Assembly (NCBI GenBank): GCA_019420325.1
Contig: JAHZHK010000009.1
Location: 1 to 14,894 of the forward strand
DNA: 14,894 bases
DNA from: Coriobacteriaceae bacterium
GTDB lineage: Bacteria; Actinomycetota; Coriobacteriia; Coriobacteriales; UMGS124
Direction: 5' to 3'
The notes under the pieces were generated by a model that searched no databases, was not told where the DNA came from, and saw only the letters and a list, made by a program, of their open reading frames with translations. Below, one piece after another: positions 13,320 to 14,894 of the stretch. Made by a program: the position numbers and the translations under genes. How positions within the stretch are numbered: the stretch's first letter is position 1; every line of letters begins with the position of its first letter.

Positions 13320-13868
13320 CTAGATCAGGGCCTTGATACCAATGAGGATAAGAACGACGCCGCCCACGACCGTGGCTTTCTCGCCAAGCTTGTTGCCAAA
13401 GGTACGGCCGACAACCAAAGCCAAGCAGGTGCACACAAACGTGGTCAGGGCAATGATGCCCGATGCGGAAAGGGGTTCCACACCCATTCCGACAAAACTC
13501 ACACCCACGGCAAACGCGTCGATGCTCGTGGCAATCGCTTGCACGAAGAGCGAGCCTATGGTGAGCGTCTTATCGTCGACGTCACTATCTTCTTCCTCGC
13601 GGAAAGCGTCCCAAATCATCTTGCCGCCCACAAAGCCCAGGATGACAAAGGCGACGATGCCGGCATAGCGCTCGATGACCTCGGCCACGAGTGAACCGGC
13701 GAAAAAGCCCAGAAGAGGCATGAGGCCCTGGAACGCCCCGAAGAAGACAGGCATGAGCATGGCCCGACCGCAAGACAAACCACGATGGGCAAACACGTTT
13801 GACACCGTGACGGCGAATGCGTCCATCGACAGCGCCAAACCCAAAAGAACGACTTCGACCAACGACAC
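13320..13868 (-). CDS. mntP: Manganese efflux protein MntP
   Basis: A 182-residue inner-membrane protein with six predicted helices made of two repeated halves. Each half carries the family motif with a conserved aspartate: ALSMDAFAVTVS (Asp16) and ATSIDAFAVGVSF (Asp117). A cytosolic acidic loop REEEDSDVDDK (90-100) joins the halves. MntP lowers intracellular Mn(II). The start is GTG at 13868; the AGGAG Shine-Dalgarno stands about 11 bases before it in a purine-rich stretch. It is the first gene of the mntP-terC operon, and its expression should be controlled by the upstream riboswitch/terminator. Confidence 0.95.
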   Translation of the reverse strand: MSLVEVVLLGLALSMDAFAVTVSNVFAHRGLSCGRAMLMPVFFGAFQGLMPLLGFFAGSLVAEVIERYAGIVAFVILGFVGGKMIWDAFREEEDSDVDDKTLTIGSLFVQAIATSIDAFAVGVSFVGMGVEPLSASGIIALTTFVCTCLALVVGRTFGNKLGEKATVVGGVVLILIGIKALI

Positions 13869-13929
13869 GGAAGCGCTTTCTCCTCTCTCTCCTCCCAGCT
13901 CCCGTCACCTCGACCGAAACCCGCGCAAC

Positions 13930-13976
13930 AAAAAAGCGAGACTCACGGCGAGGCAATCCCGCCGTGAGTCTCGCTT
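13930..13976 (-). terminator. Riboswitch expression-platform terminator before mntP
   Basis: On the minus strand AAGCGAGACTCACGGCG (13976-13960) pairs perfectly over 17 bp with its complement at 13950-13934 around a 9-base loop. A T-run follows (13935-13930, TTTTTTG). Its 5' arm includes the CTCACG (13968-13963) that closes helix P1 of the aptamer, so the two structures exclude each other. It lies 61 bases ahead of the mntP start codon. Confidence 0.93.
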
Positions 13977-14052
13977 ATTAAGGCACGCCAGGCACATGGC
14001 CATGATGTTGACGGGCCGCGCACTATCGTGCGCAAGCTACTCCCTCACGAGA
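13963..14052 (-). ncRNA. yybP-ykoY manganese riboswitch (aptamer)
   Basis: Read on the minus strand, the segment shows the conserved yybP-ykoY pieces in order. P1 5' strand CGTGAG (14048-14043) pairs with CTCACG (13968-13963). The L1 motif GGGAGTAGC is at 14044-14036. A perfect hairpin GCGCAC-GATA-GTGCGC (14033-14018) follows. Then comes GGCC with the conserved GTCAACA (14012-14006) in the loop and the closing GGCC (14001-13998). The family binds Mn(II) between L1 and L3 and normally turns expression on. Here metal binding would hold P1 and keep CTCACG out of the terminator. The downstream genes, mntP and a TerC homologue, are the classic targets. The assignment is from memory of the consensus; no covariance search was run. 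Confidence 0.9.
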
Positions 14053-14057
14053 AGAAA

Positions 14058-14087
14058 ACAGTACCAGAGACACATTGCACTCGTCAA
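14058..14087 (-). promoter_or_regulatory. Candidate promoter of the riboswitch-mntP-terC transcript
   Basis: On the minus strand TTGACG (14087-14082, 5 of 6 of the -35 consensus) is followed after 18 bases by TACTGT (14063-14058). That -10 box is weak (3 of 6) but carries the extended TGN just before it (TGGTACTGT). Transcription would start near 14051, exactly where the aptamer's P1 helix begins. The rest of the gap up to the deacetylase stop (14088-14198) holds only the small hairpin at 14176-14197 and nothing else that I recognise. Confidence 0.6.
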
Positions 14088-14175
14088 CGACCGACGATAT
14101 CAGCCGTTGCGTTTTCCCACGAAGACCAACTTTACCTCAGCGAACTTGCTGGCAGTTCACTGGAGGTGCCGGGCC

Positions 14176-14197
14176 AGCACAGGCGCAAGCGCGTGCT
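14176..14197 (-). terminator. Possible stem-loop after the polysaccharide deacetylase gene
   Basis: One base after the stop codon on the minus strand, AGCACGCGC and GCGC-CT-GTGCT form a 9-bp stem with a 2-base bulge and only a 2-base loop as drawn (it would open to a larger loop). No T-run follows, so it is at best a factor-assisted terminator or a 3' end protector. Confidence 0.35.
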
Positions 14198-14198
14198 C

Positions 14199-14894
14199 CT
14201 AGTAAATCCCCGAAGTATCAGGGATGATGGAACCCTCGGGACGTGTGGCGTTGCCGGAGCTCAGCCACTCGGGGAGCGTGGAATCGGCGGCCACAAGCTC
14301 GTTGACGGTCACAAACTCGTAGCCTTCCGCCTGGAAGCGCTCGATGATCGAGGGCAGCGCCACGACGTCGCGGTCTCGGTTGCCGCCGGCGTCGTGCATG
14401 AGGATGATGGCGCCGTTGTAGTTGTCGCCCGACAGGCCGTTCGTGCAGTTCGCCACGATCTGGGCGGCGCCGTCTTCGATGCCCGACCCGTTGCTGGCGA
14501 TGCTCCAGTCCTCGGAGTCAACGCTCCAATACACCGACATGGTGATGTCGCGGCCGGTGTCGGCCATGTACTGGAGGAACTGCCAGCCCCTGAGCTCGCC
14601 GTAGGGCGGGCGGAGCACGGAGGTCTGAACGCCCGTCGCCTGCTCAATGAGGTCGAACGTCTGAGAGATCTCGCCCTCACGGGTTGCTGCGTCCATGCCC
14701 GACAGCGTGCAGTCATCGTGCGAGTAGGTGTGGCTTGCAATCTGATGGCCGGCATCGCGCACGCGCTGGGCCATCTGCGTGTACTCCTCGCCCGCGGCCA
14801 GGGTCGAGCCGAGCATGAAGAACGTCGCCTTTGCGCCGTATCGAGCAAGGATGTCGAGGTACTGCGGGGTGTAGTCGAGGTTGGGTCCGTCGTC
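14199..14894 (-). CDS. Polysaccharide deacetylase, NodB domain (partial, N terminus outside window)
   Basis: The frame is open to the window edge, giving 231 visible residues beginning inside the catalytic motif (DDGPN). The ATG at 14816 is internal to the domain, not the start. NodB-type motifs are in order: DDGP (metal Asp), HTYSH (two metal-binding His), RPPYGE, SVDSEDW and ILMHD near the end of the barrel. Such enzymes remove acetyl groups from peptidoglycan GlcNAc/MurNAc or other wall glycans in a metal-dependent way and act outside the membrane. The missing N terminus should hold the signal or anchor. The C terminus ends soon after the domain with a Ser/Pro/Thr-containing tail (about 25 residues). 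The downstream unit is the mntP operon, with an independent promoter. Substrate is not identifiable. Confidence 0.93.
   Translation of the reverse strand, partial: DDGPNLDYTPQYLDILARYGAKATFFMLGSTLAAGEEYTQMAQRVRDAGHQIASHTYSHDDCTLSGMDAATREGEISQTFDLIEQATGVQTSVLRPPYGELRGWQFLQYMADTGRDITMSVYWSVDSEDWSIASNGSGIEDGAAQIVANCTNGLSGDNYNGAIILMHDAGGNRDRDVVALPSIIERFQAEGYEFVTVNELVAADSTLPEWLSSGNATRPEGSIIPDTSGIY

Noticed and set aside
14199..14816. ATG at 14816 as the start of the polysaccharide deacetylase
   Set aside because: The frame continues upstream to the window edge and encodes the essential DDGP motif, so the gene is truncated by the window and does not start at 14816.

Overview
The window reads as an ordinary chromosomal stretch of a GC-rich actinobacterium, most likely a Coriobacteriia-type gut or oral anaerobe. 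I infer this from the GC-biased third codon positions, the frequent GTG starts, the ATP synthase order with an AtpI-like leader gene, the twin-arginine signals on solute-binding proteins, and an FMN-binding domain on secreted proteins. No rRNA, tRNA, CRISPR array, insertion sequence or phage gene is visible.

Layout. (1) 1-1899, minus strand: the start of an F1Fo ATP synthase operon, in transcription order a small AtpI-like membrane protein, atpB, atpE and atpF (its 3' end is cut off by the window edge). A candidate promoter lies at 1939-1967 and the atpB-atpE gap holds three stem-loops. (2) 2048-3073, minus: rpiB followed by a dCMP-deaminase-family gene, with its own promoter and intrinsic terminator. 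(3) 3185-8751: two divergently transcribed polar amino-acid ABC transporter operons, each ordered binding protein, permease, ATPase. They face away from a shared 225-bp control region. Both binding proteins carry a C-terminal FMN-binding domain with a flavinylation motif, and the two copies of that domain form a near-perfect inverted repeat. (4) 8835-11097, minus: a UMF1/Atg22-like MFS transporter and a YjjU-like patatin phospholipase, probably translationally coupled. Divergent to them, at 11290-12240 on the plus strand, is a zinc-dependent phospholipase-C-like protein. (5) 12411-14052, minus: mntP then a TerC-family gene, preceded by what looks like a complete yybP-ykoY manganese riboswitch with an overlapping terminator. 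This is a Mn(II)-responsive metal-export operon. (6) 14199 to the end, minus: a NodB-type polysaccharide deacetylase, truncated at its N terminus by the window edge.

The most unusual element is the pair of amino-acid binding proteins fused to an FMN-binding domain. This points to flavinylated extracytoplasmic solute-binding proteins, that is, a possible link between amino-acid capture and extracellular redox chemistry. The 127-bp perfect inverted repeat within the two FMN domains suggests recent duplication or gene conversion. It could also allow recombination that swaps which binding protein sits in front of which permease/ATPase pair.
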